Source: Thomasclavelia sp.
Lineage (GTDB): Bacteria; Bacillota_I; Bacilli_A; Erysipelotrichales; Coprobacillaceae
Length of the DNA: 24,696 nucleotides
Assembly (NCBI GenBank): GCA_020025035.1
Contig: JAHHSU010000014.1
Coordinates: forward strand, 1-24,696
Direction: 5' to 3'
The notes under the pieces are model-generated. The model ran no database searches. It was not told the DNA's origin and worked only from the letters and a program-made list of their open reading frames with translations. Shown here piece by piece: positions 1 through 8,184 of the stretch. Made by a program: the position numbers and the translations under genes. The stretch's first letter is position 1. Every line of letters begins with the position of its first letter.

Positions 1-49
1 TCAGCCTTCCAAGCTGACTACGTGGGTTCGATTCCCATCACCCGCTCCA
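1..49 (+). tRNA. tRNA-Gly(UCC), 3' part
   Basis: The window opens inside the anticodon arm. Stem 1-5 (TCAGC) pairs with 13-17 (GCTGA) around the seven-base loop CTTCCAA, giving anticodon TCC, which reads GGA/GGN glycine codons. A four-base variable loop follows, then the T arm (GTGGG, loop TTCGATT, CCCAT), the 3' acceptor strand CACCCGC, discriminator T and an encoded CCA at 47-49. The acceptor implies a 5' end GCGGGTG, as is usual for bacterial tRNA-Gly. The 5' half lies outside the window. Confidence 0.93.
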
Positions 50-82
50 AAAAAAGAAAAATATGTAAGATATACATTATAA

Positions 83-125
83 AAAATACACTATTATTTT
101 TTTGATAAAATGAATAGTGTATTTT
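83..125. terminator. bidirectional rho-independent terminator
   Basis: Thirteen-base perfect arms (83-95 and 113-125, AAAATACACTATT and its complement) flank a 17-base AT-rich loop that can pair further. T-rich runs follow on both strands, so it can end the tRNA transcript on plus and the methyltransferase transcript on minus. The methyltransferase stop codon (94-96) lies inside the hairpin. Confidence 0.75.
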
Positions 126-1569
126 CTTTTTTATGAATTTGAATAGCATAAGTTTTTACAATTTCAAGATCTTTTTTATAAAAACGAAGCATTTTTTTAA
201 ATATATTTGTATTTGTTGTATATGCAAAAATAAATCCATCATCTTTAATATATTCAACAGATTTTTTTAAAAAGTTGCTATAAATTCTTTCAATTTCTTC
301 TTTACTACAATTTGATGTTTGAGATGGTAAATCAGAAATGATTTCATCAAACTGATGTCGATGTTCAAATTTCTTTAAATCCTTTTGGATAAAATGAATA
401 TTTGATATATCCTGGCTATTTGTTTTTGCAATATTTATTGCATCTAAAAATATATCAACTCCCATCATAAAATGACAATCCATATACTTGTTTCTTTCAA
501 TTAACAATGTACCTGTACCACAACATAAATCTAATACATCTGCATCATCTTTTAAATATGGATAAATTAGATTAATTATGCTAGCTGCAACGTATGGTTG
601 CATAGATGTAGACAGAGTCCCCTTTCTATACATAAATCTTGGATCTTGTAAAGTATATAATTTTAAAAAAACTTGACATGTATTTTGCTTAGTTTCATAC
701 AAACGTAACTCAATTTCATAATTTGAAACTGAATTAACTAATTTGTAAGACGATAATTCTTCTATTTTATGAGCTAATTTCTTTGAATAATTTTGTTGTA
801 AACATTTTGTTGAAACATTTGATGTATCGAGTCTAAAACGATATGCTTGATTTGATGTATCGTGACAACTATTTAAAATATCTATTAATTCACTATCAAC
901 AATACTTTGTGCAAGTAAATCAACTTGAAAACTCATATTACGAATTTTTTTAAGTGGGATAAGTAACTCGTGATAATCACGAATAGAATAAATTTGTTGT
1001 ATAGTACTAATTCTTGTAAGAACTCCCAAAGAAACTTCTTTTTTTAGTTTTGTTGGCAATGTATCCATAACAATACTACGATTAGAAGGCAACGTAGTAA
1101 GAACTACATCTATAGGGATTGAAAAATCAGAAAAATGGTGTACACTATTTTTTTCAAGATGATTATACAACAAAGAATAAATTTCTTGAGTATGTTTTAG
1201 ATGCTCATTTGTTTTATCATGATTGATATTATCTAGTATTTGTTTTAATTTTGGATTATCATCATTACCAGTAAAATATAGTATTGTTTTTAGTATTTCA
1301 ACCTTAACAATCCAATTATTTTCTAAATCATAATATTCAAAAAGTTTATTTTTATCACAATCTAACTCTAGTTTCCTTATTAGAATTGCTACGTTTTTCC
1401 TAATCTTCATATCTTCATTTTGAAGTAAATCAATCAAAAAATCAAAATTATATTGAGTCTTTAACGTATCAGCAGAATAATTTTTGATTTCCTGCTTTAA
1501 ATTGATAATTGATTCTCGAACATTAATTTGAGAATTAATATTATTAATCATTATACTAATATTTTCCAT
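94..1569 (-). CDS. THUMP-type class I RNA methyltransferase with helical N-terminal region
   Basis: The protein has 491 residues from the start chosen here. The C-terminal third is a Rossmann methyltransferase: the SAM-binding motif VLDLCCGTGTLLIE is at about residues 345-358 and a DLPS motif at about 413-416 stands where N6-adenine/N2-guanine enzymes have (D/N)PP(Y/F). The segment before it (about 241-330, with a paired beta pattern and then DPR...YRKGTL...PYVAAS) resembles the THUMP-to-catalytic-domain junction of RlmL/TrmG10-type (UPF0020) rRNA or tRNA methyltransferases. The first ~200 residues look helical and HEAT-like. I chose ATG at 1567-1569 because AGCAGG lies six bases upstream. 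An in-frame ATG at 1618-1620 would add 17 residues but has no ribosome site and overlaps the upstream gene. It probably forms an operon with the upstream gene. The exact target nucleotide cannot be told. Confidence 0.7.
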   Translation of the reverse strand: MENISIMINNINSQINVRESIINLKQEIKNYSADTLKTQYNFDFLIDLLQNEDMKIRKNVAILIRKLELDCDKNKLFEYYDLENNWIVKVEILKTILYFTGNDDNPKLKQILDNINHDKTNEHLKHTQEIYSLLYNHLEKNSVHHFSDFSIPIDVVLTTLPSNRSIVMDTLPTKLKKEVSLGVLTRISTIQQIYSIRDYHELLIPLKKIRNMSFQVDLLAQSIVDSELIDILNSCHDTSNQAYRFRLDTSNVSTKCLQQNYSKKLAHKIEELSSYKLVNSVSNYEIELRLYETKQNTCQVFLKLYTLQDPRFMYRKGTLSTSMQPYVAASIINLIYPYLKDDADVLDLCCGTGTLLIERNKYMDCHFMMGVDIFLDAINIAKTNSQDISNIHFIQKDLKKFEHRHQFDEIISDLPSQTSNCSKEEIERIYSNFLKKSVEYIKDDGFIFAYTTNTNIFKKMLRFYKKDLEIVKTYAIQIHKKENTLFILSKK

Positions 1570-1607
1570 ATTATACCTGCTTTCAAGTTTATCATAACAT
1601 AAATTTA

Positions 1608-2462
1608 CTATAAAAGCCATTGCACAGGACGAATATCAACGTATTTTTTTACCACAAAGTATAGGTCATTTATTCTTTTTTCATGCAATTCAATAGAAGA
1701 ATATAAATTTAAAAAATATTCCTCTTTACACTTTCCATCTATAAAAAGTTGTAATTGTCTAAAAAAATAAGACGGATATAAAACAATAGTAAATAATAAT
1801 ATTATTTCATCTCTTGTAAACATTGACATCATCTCATCTATTTGCGTTACTGATATATATGACAAACGATATAAATTAGCTATCATCCATACACGAACAT
1901 CTAAATGATAGTATAAGGGATTTAGTAAATCGTCATATGAAGAAATTATATTGGCATTGAACACTAGTGTAACCAAAAATTGATTTCTAGTACTAAAATA
2001 ATCATTTAAATATGATAATGCAGTTTCTCCCATTCCTAAATAATAAATAGATAGTGCGTATAAATAATCAAAATTTTTCTTCATCTTCATAATATTGTTA
2101 ACACATCTATTTTCTATTTGGTCTAATTGTTGAATCCATGTACGCTTCAAATGATCAAGTGTCATTGTACCTAAATGAATGTTACATATATTGATTATAT
2201 CATTTAATGTAATATGATATTCCTCATAGCAAAATAGTACATATTTATCGGATACAGGTGCATGAAATTTATTTAAAACTAACTGATAGTATGGAATCTG
2301 AATTCTACTAAATACTGTTTCATATGTTCTATACTTACTCAACAAGCTTTCAGTACTATCATGATACAACACAATAAGATAATTTTTTCCCCTATAATAA
2401 AATTTATTATCATCAATATTTTCTACATATATTCCATAATAATCATATACTATACTATTCAT
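1608..2462 (-). CDS. YutH/CotS-like protein (degenerate kinase fold?)
   Basis: A 284-residue protein rich in Tyr, Leu and Ile, without signal peptide or clear membrane segment. I do not recognise it with certainty. The order of features recalls the spore-coat-associated YutH/CotS family, which is related to aminoglycoside phosphotransferases: an N-terminal beta-rich part (YGIYVENIDDNKFYYRGKNY), W..QLDQIEN near residues 109-115, YYLGMGETALSYL near 140-152, and a basic/acidic segment YYHLDVRVWMIANLYR near 184-199. The HxD and DFG-like catalytic motifs of active kinases are not visible, so a structural or regulatory role is more likely than catalysis. Its stop lies 38 bases before the methyltransferase start, so the two are probably cotranscribed. 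No strong ribosome site lies next to the ATG (see the leader entry). The family assignment is from memory of motif order. Confidence 0.5.
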   Translation of the reverse strand: MNSIVYDYYGIYVENIDDNKFYYRGKNYLIVLYHDSTESLLSKYRTYETVFSRIQIPYYQLVLNKFHAPVSDKYVLFCYEEYHITLNDIINICNIHLGTMTLDHLKRTWIQQLDQIENRCVNNIMKMKKNFDYLYALSIYYLGMGETALSYLNDYFSTRNQFLVTLVFNANIISSYDDLLNPLYYHLDVRVWMIANLYRLSYISVTQIDEMMSMFTRDEIILLFTIVLYPSYFFRQLQLFIDGKCKEEYFLNLYSSIELHEKRINDLYFVVKKYVDIRPVQWLL

Positions 2463-2472
2463 ATATTAACAC

Positions 2473-2530
2473 TTTCATTAGATAATTTATATTCCTAATA
2501 TGATGATAAATACTAATGAAATTCCTCCTT
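2473..2530 (-). promoter_or_regulatory. leader with distant Shine-Dalgarno and hairpin
   Basis: On the minus strand a perfect AAGGAGG (2524-2530) has no ATG, GTG or TTG within normal range. It is followed at once by an inverted repeat: outer arms 2513-2521 and 2473-2481 (nine bases, perfect) and inner arms 2506-2511 and 2485-2490 (six bases). The ATG of the 284-residue protein is 61 bases beyond the ribosome site. If the hairpin forms, the effective gap is about 12 bases. Only a weak GAAAGTG lies next to the ATG. The inverted repeat is seen directly; its regulatory role is inferred. Confidence 0.45.
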
Positions 2531-2531
2531 C

Positions 2532-2568
2532 CTAAAAAATACTCATATATAATATGAGTATTTTTTAG
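2532..2568 (-). terminator. rho-independent terminator of the flippase gene
   Basis: A perfect 17-base stem (2532-2548 with 2552-2568) has a three-base loop and ends in a run of T on the minus strand. It lies eight bases beyond the flippase stop codon. It is nearly symmetric and could work on either strand, but only minus-strand genes flank it. Confidence 0.85.
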
Positions 2569-2576
2569 ATAAGAAA

Positions 2577-3992
2577 TTATGATATAAAATTAATTATTTT
2601 ACCTTTTATCCTTTTAATCATATTTTGATGCAGAAAATAACACACGTACAATGAAATAAGAATATTAATCATCAAAGCAATATAAGAACTATTAAAATAC
2701 AATATTATTTCTAAAATGATAAGCACACAAATAAAAGAAATTAATCTAATATTGTATCTTATTTGATAATGGTGTAACTGAATATCTATTCCACGATATA
2801 ACGTTAATACTAAAAATGAAATAAATGTCGAAATAGCTGCTGCATATAAACCAACCAATCGTATCAAGGAAAAATGAACAATTAAATTAACTATTGCGGC
2901 AATAATAGATGAAAATCCTGTTTTTTTAGGATCCTTACAGGCAATATATATACTACCATAAAAAGATGCAATACATGACAAATACGTAGAAATAATTAAT
3001 AATGGCATATAATTAATAGCAGAGTAATATTCTTTGCCTCTAACTAAAATAAAAAATATAATTTTTGAAAAAGAAATTAAAAGTAAAACACCAGCTGATA
3101 ATATTTTAAACATTTTATTAAACATTTTAGAATAGTATCTACTCATTCCTTTTTTATTTGCATTCCTTGAAGCATCTTCAGTCCACGCAAGATTAAAGGC
3201 AGAATAAAACATATTAAATATATTAGGAATCTTGTATGCAGTTGCATATATTCCAGATGCACTTGCATTTAAAAAGGACATAATAATCGTTTTATCAGAT
3301 AAGTTTATAATAAACCATGATATTGTATTAGGGATAAGTGGTAATGAATAATTTAATAATCTTGATAAATAAACTTTATCTACTCCACTAAATTTTACTA
3401 ATGGTAATACGTTCCCTTTAATCACTACAAATATTAACGAAACAACATCTGCAAGTAATAATGATAATAACATTCCTAATGCTCCAAGCCTAAAATACAT
3501 TATTGTAATCATCATCATCATAAAATTGACTATAACGGATACGATACTACTTAAAGCATATACTGTATTGTTTCCTAACCCCCTAATTACATTTCTAAAA
3601 AATAAAATATATGTCTCTACACCAATATAAAAACTAATAATAATCTTTTGTGCATACGTAGATATTCCAGGTAACGGAATTAAAAATGTCAACCCCATTG
3701 TTAATAAAGTGAACAATGAAATTACCCAAAAAGCACTAGAAATGTATTTTATTTTTTCATTTTTATTTTTTGCATCTATCAAAAATCGAAATACACCATT
3801 TTCTAATTGCAATGTAATAATAGGAACCACTAAACTCAATATTAATGTAGTAACGTAATCAATATTCCCAAATTCTGTTGAATTTAAATACGAACTATAG
3901 ATTGGTATTGTTAGCACTGTAAATAACTTTGGTAAAACCATTCCTGCAGTCAAAATAATTGTATTTTTTAATAAACTTTTATTATTCTTCAT
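2577..3992 (-). CDS. polysaccharide flippase, MOP superfamily (Wzx-like)
   Basis: A 471-residue integral membrane protein with about 12-14 hydrophobic segments over its whole length. It opens with a typical oligosaccharide-flippase N-terminus (LLKNTIILTAGMVLPKLFTVLTIPIYSSYL), followed by STEFGNIDY, and has the conserved middle region SLPLIPNTISWFIINLSDKTII. Proteins of this family move lipid-linked sugar units across the cytoplasmic membrane for surface polysaccharide synthesis. The ATG at 3990-3992 is preceded by TGAGG. It has its own promoter and terminator, so it is a single-gene unit. No glycosyltransferase genes lie nearby, which is unusual for a Wzx; the substrate cannot be inferred. 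A teichoic acid or lipid II-like role is possible. Confidence 0.85.
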   Translation of the reverse strand: MKNNKSLLKNTIILTAGMVLPKLFTVLTIPIYSSYLNSTEFGNIDYVTTLILSLVVPIITLQLENGVFRFLIDAKNKNEKIKYISSAFWVISLFTLLTMGLTFLIPLPGISTYAQKIIISFYIGVETYILFFRNVIRGLGNNTVYALSSIVSVIVNFMMMMITIMYFRLGALGMLLSLLLADVVSLIFVVIKGNVLPLVKFSGVDKVYLSRLLNYSLPLIPNTISWFIINLSDKTIIMSFLNASASGIYATAYKIPNIFNMFYSAFNLAWTEDASRNANKKGMSRYYSKMFNKMFKILSAGVLLLISFSKIIFFILVRGKEYYSAINYMPLLIISTYLSCIASFYGSIYIACKDPKKTGFSSIIAAIVNLIVHFSLIRLVGLYAAAISTFISFLVLTLYRGIDIQLHHYQIRYNIRLISFICVLIILEIILYFNSSYIALMINILISLYVCYFLHQNMIKRIKGKIINFIS

Positions 3993-4062
3993 ATATACCT
4001 CAAGTCAAATCTTCATTTAATTACAATTAAATAAGATTATTCTACTAATTATAACCGCCATA

Positions 4063-4091
4063 ATAATATCATTACCCTATTGAAATGTCAA
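4063..4091 (-). promoter_or_regulatory. sigma-A promoter of the flippase gene
   Basis: On the minus strand TTGACA (4086-4091) and TATTAT (4063-4068) are separated by exactly 17 bases. The predicted transcript would start near 4056 and carry a leader of about 64 bases before the flippase ATG. Confidence 0.8.
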
Positions 4092-4455
4092 AACTATTAA
4101 ATACCAAATCATAAATTGTAAAATGAAAGTGAAATAATAAAACTTCAAGATGTCTTATTTTATTATTACAACCCATTTGGGTGCGTCTATTAATACTATT
4201 ACTATGCCACATAAGTTAATTTTTATTTACATTATACTAATTTGATTTGCTAAAAATTGGGTATATTTAAAACAAAATATTATGCACACTATTAGAATAA
4301 AAAAAGAAGTTACATATATATTCCTATTTGTTTTAAATCATCTTTACATAAAAGCCAATAATAATGCCTTAATACATAAAAAATATTAAGATTTTTTTGT
4401 TATTCATAGATAAATCAAATAAAAATAATGTAAAATTATATTTCATATTTGCAAG
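4092..4455. other. AT-rich intergenic stretch, no gene seen
   Basis: This is the bulk of the 544-base gap between the flippase and rpoC. It holds an AT-only inverted repeat (AATAATAAAA near 4134-4143 with its complement near 4158-4167) and a small ACCCA/TGGGT hairpin just after it, upstream of the flippase promoter. A 35-codon plus-strand reading frame beginning at about 4281 has no ribosome site. I see no supported gene or RNA. Confidence 0.5.
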
Positions 4456-4523
4456 TTAAAATCCTACCTCTATAGAAAGATTATAATTATAAATTTTATC
4501 TATCTATTTTAGTAGGATTTTAA
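4456..4523 (-). terminator. probable rpoBC terminator
   Basis: Perfect 12-base arms (4456-4467, TTAAAATCCTAC, and 4512-4523) enclose 44 bases in which a short ATAGA/TCTAT pair can extend the stem. It lies 13 bases past the rpoC stop. On the minus strand the distal arm ends in GGATTTTAA. The long loop makes it a weaker call than the other terminators here. Confidence 0.55.
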
Positions 4524-4536
4524 TTAAATATATGAA

Positions 4537-7500
4537 TTATTCAACAATTTCATCTTCATTATATGATGTTTCTATTTCTATATCACAAGTTTCATCATCA
4601 CATACATTTTCTGTTGAAATTAACGGACCTCGTAGTCCTGTTCCAGCTGGAAGTAATTTACCTATAATTACATTTTCTTTTAATCCATGTAAACTATCTT
4701 TCTTACCTTTAATTGCAGCATCAGTTAAAATTCTAGTTGTTTCTTGGAAAGATGCGGCTGACAAGAATGATTCTGTTTCTAGTGAAGCCTTTGTAATTCC
4801 AAGTAAAATTGGTCTTGCAACAGCAGGACGTTTATTATTTTGAAGAACATCACGATTTAATTCAGTAAATTGGTTTACACTGATGTGTGTTCCTGGAAGT
4901 GCTCCTGTATCCCCACCTTCAATGATTGACATTTTTCTAAGCATTTGTTTTACAATTACCTCAATGTGCTTGTCAGAAATTTCAATCCCTTGAATACGAT
5001 ATACTTTTTGTACTTCCTTAAGAATGTAATTTTCTACTGCTTTAATGTCAGCAACTGCTAATAATTCTTTAGGATCAATTGATCCCTCTGTAATTTTTCC
5101 GCCAATTTTGACTTTATTACCTTCTTTGACACGAAGTTTTGCACCGTAAGGAGCAAGATAACTTCTTGTTTCTAATTCATTTGAAATTACAATTTCTGGA
5201 CGTCCATCGTGATCTATAATTGCACTTACTGTCCCTTCAATTTCAGAAATAATAGACTTAGCCTTTGGATTTCGTGCCTCAAATAACTCTTGAATACGTG
5301 GTAACCCTTGAGTAATATCTGCACCACCTGCAACTCCACCCATGTGGAATGTTCTCATGGTAAGTTGTGTACCAGGTTCTCCAATGGATTGAGCAGCCAT
5401 AATTCCAATTGCTTCTCCTACTTCTACTAATTCACCAGTTGCTAGATTTCGTCCGTAACATTTTTGACAAACACCATGTTTTGCGTTACATCCTAATACA
5501 GAACGAATTTCTACTTCTTTAATACCAGCATCTACAATTCTATTTGCAATTTCTTCATCAATCATTTGATTTTTTTCTATGATAATTTCACCAGTTTTAG
5601 GGTCAATAACATCTTTTTGAGTATATCGTCCTACAAGTCTATCATAAAGCGGTGCAATAATAGAATTATCAACTGTATCAAATAAATCAGACACAACAAA
5701 TCCCTTATCTGTACCACAGTCATCTTCAGTAATGATAACATCTTGAGCAACATCAACAAGACGTCGTGTTAAATATCCTGAATCAGCTGTTTTTAATGCA
5801 GTATCTGTTGATCCTTTACGAGCACCATGAGTAGAAATAAAGAATTCTGAAGCAGTTAATCCTTCTCTAAAGGAAGATTTAATAGGAAGTTCAATTGTTT
5901 CTCCTTTTGGATTTGACATTAATCCACGCATACCAACTAATTGTGTAAAGTTAGAAACATTTCCACGTGCCCCTGAATCAGACATAATAAAGATTGGATT
6001 TAACGGATTACTTTCAAAATCTTCTTTAACAACACCTTGTACTTTGTCTTTTACACTAGTCCACAACTTAATAACTTGTTGTTTACGTTCATCTTCTGTT
6101 AATTTACCTTTTTTATAAAAAGTCTTTATCTCTTCTAATTCAATATCAGCTTGATCAAACAATTCAAATTTTCTTTCTGGAATTTGAATGTCATTTGCAG
6201 AAACTGTAATCCCTGCAATCGTAGAATAGTAAAAACCTTGATCCTTCATTTTGTCAAGCATAACACTAGTTTCCTTCATTTTTGATTTTTTAAATACCTC
6301 GTTGATGATATTTCCTAGTGCTTTTTTATCTAATGGTTTAACTATTGGTTGATTTGCTATATGTTCTTTAATATTTGTTCCTTTTCCAACAAAATAACAA
6401 TCAGGAGTGGCTATTAAATTTTCCTTAGATGGTTCATTAATATATGGGAAATCTCCTGTAAAAATAGTATTGAAAATAACTTTACCTACAGAGGTAATTA
6501 AATATGAATCATTTTGTTGCTTTGTGAACGTATGATTATTTAAAGAACTCGCTCTAATTGCAATTCTAGAATGTAAATGTACAGTCTTGGCTTCATAAGC
6601 AAGCATTACTTCATTTGGATCTTTAAATACGCTACCTTCTCCCGGTGCACCTGCTTTTTCAAACGTTAAATAGTAATTTCCTAATACCATATCTTGTGAT
6701 GGTGTAACAATTGGTTTTCCATCTTTAGGTCCTAAAATATTATTTGAACCAAGCATCAATTGTCTTGCTTCCTGAATTGCTTCATTTGACAATGGTACGT
6801 GAACTGCCATTTGATCTCCATCAAAGTCTGCATTAAATGCAGGACACACTAATGGATGTAAACGAATCGCACGACCTTCTACTAATTTAGGTTCAAATGC
6901 TTGAATCCCTAATCTATGAAGTGTTGGAGCACGATTTAATAATACAGGATGTTCCTTAATAACACGTTCTACAATTGGCCATATTTTATCATCCATTTTG
7001 TCAATCAATCTTTCTGCAGCTTTAATATTTGTTGCTAAACCATCACTAACTAATCCTGATATCACAAATGGTTTAAACAAATTCAAGGCCATTTCACGTG
7101 GTATTCCACATTGATACATTTTTAAATCTGGTCCAACCGCAATTACAGAACGTCCAGAATAGTCAACACGTTTTCCAAGAAGATTTTGTCTAAAACGTCC
7201 TTGCTTACCTTTAAGCGTATGTGATAAAGACTTAAGAGGTCTAGACCCCGCTCCAGTAATTGGCTTAGAACGACGACCATTATCAATTAATGCATCGACA
7301 GCTTCTTGTAACATACGTTTTTCATTTTGAACAATAATAGATGGTGTTCCTAATTCTAACAATTTTTTTAAACGATTATTACGTGTAATTACTCGACGGT
7401 ATAAATCATTCAAATCACTAGTAGCAAATCGTCCACCATCTAATTGTAACATAGGTCTTAAATCAGGTGGTATTACTGGTAAAACATCTAAAATCATCCA

Positions 7501-8172
7501 TTCAGGATCATTTTTAGAACTTCTAAACGCTTCAATTGCTTCAAGTCTTTTGATTAATTTAGTGCGTCGTTGTCCTTGAGCTTCTTTTAATTCTTTTGTA
7601 ACAAGTTCAAATTCATTATCCAAGTCAACTTTTTGTAATAAAATTTTAATTGCTTCAGCACCAATTTTAGCTTCAAAATTATTTCCAAATTTTTCACGAC
7701 ATCCTCTATAATCACGTTCAGAAAGAACTTGTTTATATTCTAAAGGAGTATTGCCTTTGTCTGTTACAACATATGAAACAAAATAAATTATCTCTTCTAA
7801 TTGTTTAGGTGACATATCTAAAATCAATCCCATTCTAGAAGGAATGCCTTTTAAATACCAAATGTGTGCAATAGGAGTTGCTAACTCTATATGCCCCATA
7901 CGTTCACGACGTACAGAAGATTTAGTTACTTCTACACCACATCGATCACATACTACTCCTTTATATCTTACTTTTTTATACTTTCCACAACTACATTCCC
8001 AATCCTTTGATGGACCAAATATTTTTTCACAAAAAAGTCCATCTTTTTCAGGTTTTTGAGAACGATAATTAATTGTTTCAGGCTTTTTTACTTCACCATA
8101 AGACCATTCACGAATTTTTTCTGGAGAAGCTAACCCTATTTGTATTGCTGAAAAATTATTAATATCTGCCAC
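4537..8172 (-). CDS. rpoC: RNA polymerase beta' subunit
   Basis: A 1211-residue beta' subunit of normal Firmicute length. The N-terminal zinc finger has Cys60, Cys62, Cys75 and Cys78. The active-site loop NADFDGDQM is at 447-455, with the Mg-binding Asp449, Asp451 and Asp453. The bridge-helix region is at about 770-810, the second zinc site is Cys818, Cys894, Cys901 and Cys904, and the trigger loop (GIMAAQSIGEPGTQLTMRTFH) is at about 922-942. The C-terminus is acidic (ETCDIEIETSYNEDEIVE). Translation starts at GTG (8170-8172) with AGGAGG eight bases upstream; that ribosome site shares bases with the TAG stop of rpoB, 12 bases away, which suggests coupled translation. With RpoB it forms the catalytic core of RNA polymerase. 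Confidence 0.99.
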   Translation of the reverse strand: MADINNFSAIQIGLASPEKIREWSYGEVKKPETINYRSQKPEKDGLFCEKIFGPSKDWECSCGKYKKVRYKGVVCDRCGVEVTKSSVRRERMGHIELATPIAHIWYLKGIPSRMGLILDMSPKQLEEIIYFVSYVVTDKGNTPLEYKQVLSERDYRGCREKFGNNFEAKIGAEAIKILLQKVDLDNEFELVTKELKEAQGQRRTKLIKRLEAIEAFRSSKNDPEWMILDVLPVIPPDLRPMLQLDGGRFATSDLNDLYRRVITRNNRLKKLLELGTPSIIVQNEKRMLQEAVDALIDNGRRSKPITGAGSRPLKSLSHTLKGKQGRFRQNLLGKRVDYSGRSVIAVGPDLKMYQCGIPREMALNLFKPFVISGLVSDGLATNIKAAERLIDKMDDKIWPIVERVIKEHPVLLNRAPTLHRLGIQAFEPKLVEGRAIRLHPLVCPAFNADFDGDQMAVHVPLSNEAIQEARQLMLGSNNILGPKDGKPIVTPSQDMVLGNYYLTFEKAGAPGEGSVFKDPNEVMLAYEAKTVHLHSRIAIRASSLNNHTFTKQQNDSYLITSVGKVIFNTIFTGDFPYINEPSKENLIATPDCYFVGKGTNIKEHIANQPIVKPLDKKALGNIINEVFKKSKMKETSVMLDKMKDQGFYYSTIAGITVSANDIQIPERKFELFDQADIELEEIKTFYKKGKLTEDERKQQVIKLWTSVKDKVQGVVKEDFESNPLNPIFIMSDSGARGNVSNFTQLVGMRGLMSNPKGETIELPIKSSFREGLTASEFFISTHGARKGSTDTALKTADSGYLTRRLVDVAQDVIITEDDCGTDKGFVVSDLFDTVDNSIIAPLYDRLVGRYTQKDVIDPKTGEIIIEKNQMIDEEIANRIVDAGIKEVEIRSVLGCNAKHGVCQKCYGRNLATGELVEVGEAIGIMAAQSIGEPGTQLTMRTFHMGGVAGGADITQGLPRIQELFEARNPKAKSIISEIEGTVSAIIDHDGRPEIVISNELETRSYLAPYGAKLRVKEGNKVKIGGKITEGSIDPKELLAVADIKAVENYILKEVQKVYRIQGIEISDKHIEVIVKQMLRKMSIIEGGDTGALPGTHISVNQFTELNRDVLQNNKRPAVARPILLGITKASLETESFLSAASFQETTRILTDAAIKGKKDSLHGLKENVIIGKLLPAGTGLRGPLISTENVCDDETCDIEIETSYNEDEIVE

Positions 8173-8184
8173 GGTATCTTCCTC

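Noticed and set aside
4281..4388. A 35-codon plus-strand frame in the gap upstream of the flippase
   Set aside because: There is no ribosome site before its ATG and no recognisable product. AT-rich gaps readily give frames of this size.
4532..4843. A 103-codon plus-strand frame opposite the end of rpoC
   Set aside because: It lies wholly antisense to the well-conserved rpoC C-terminus apart from a few bases, has no ribosome site and a low-complexity Ser-rich product.
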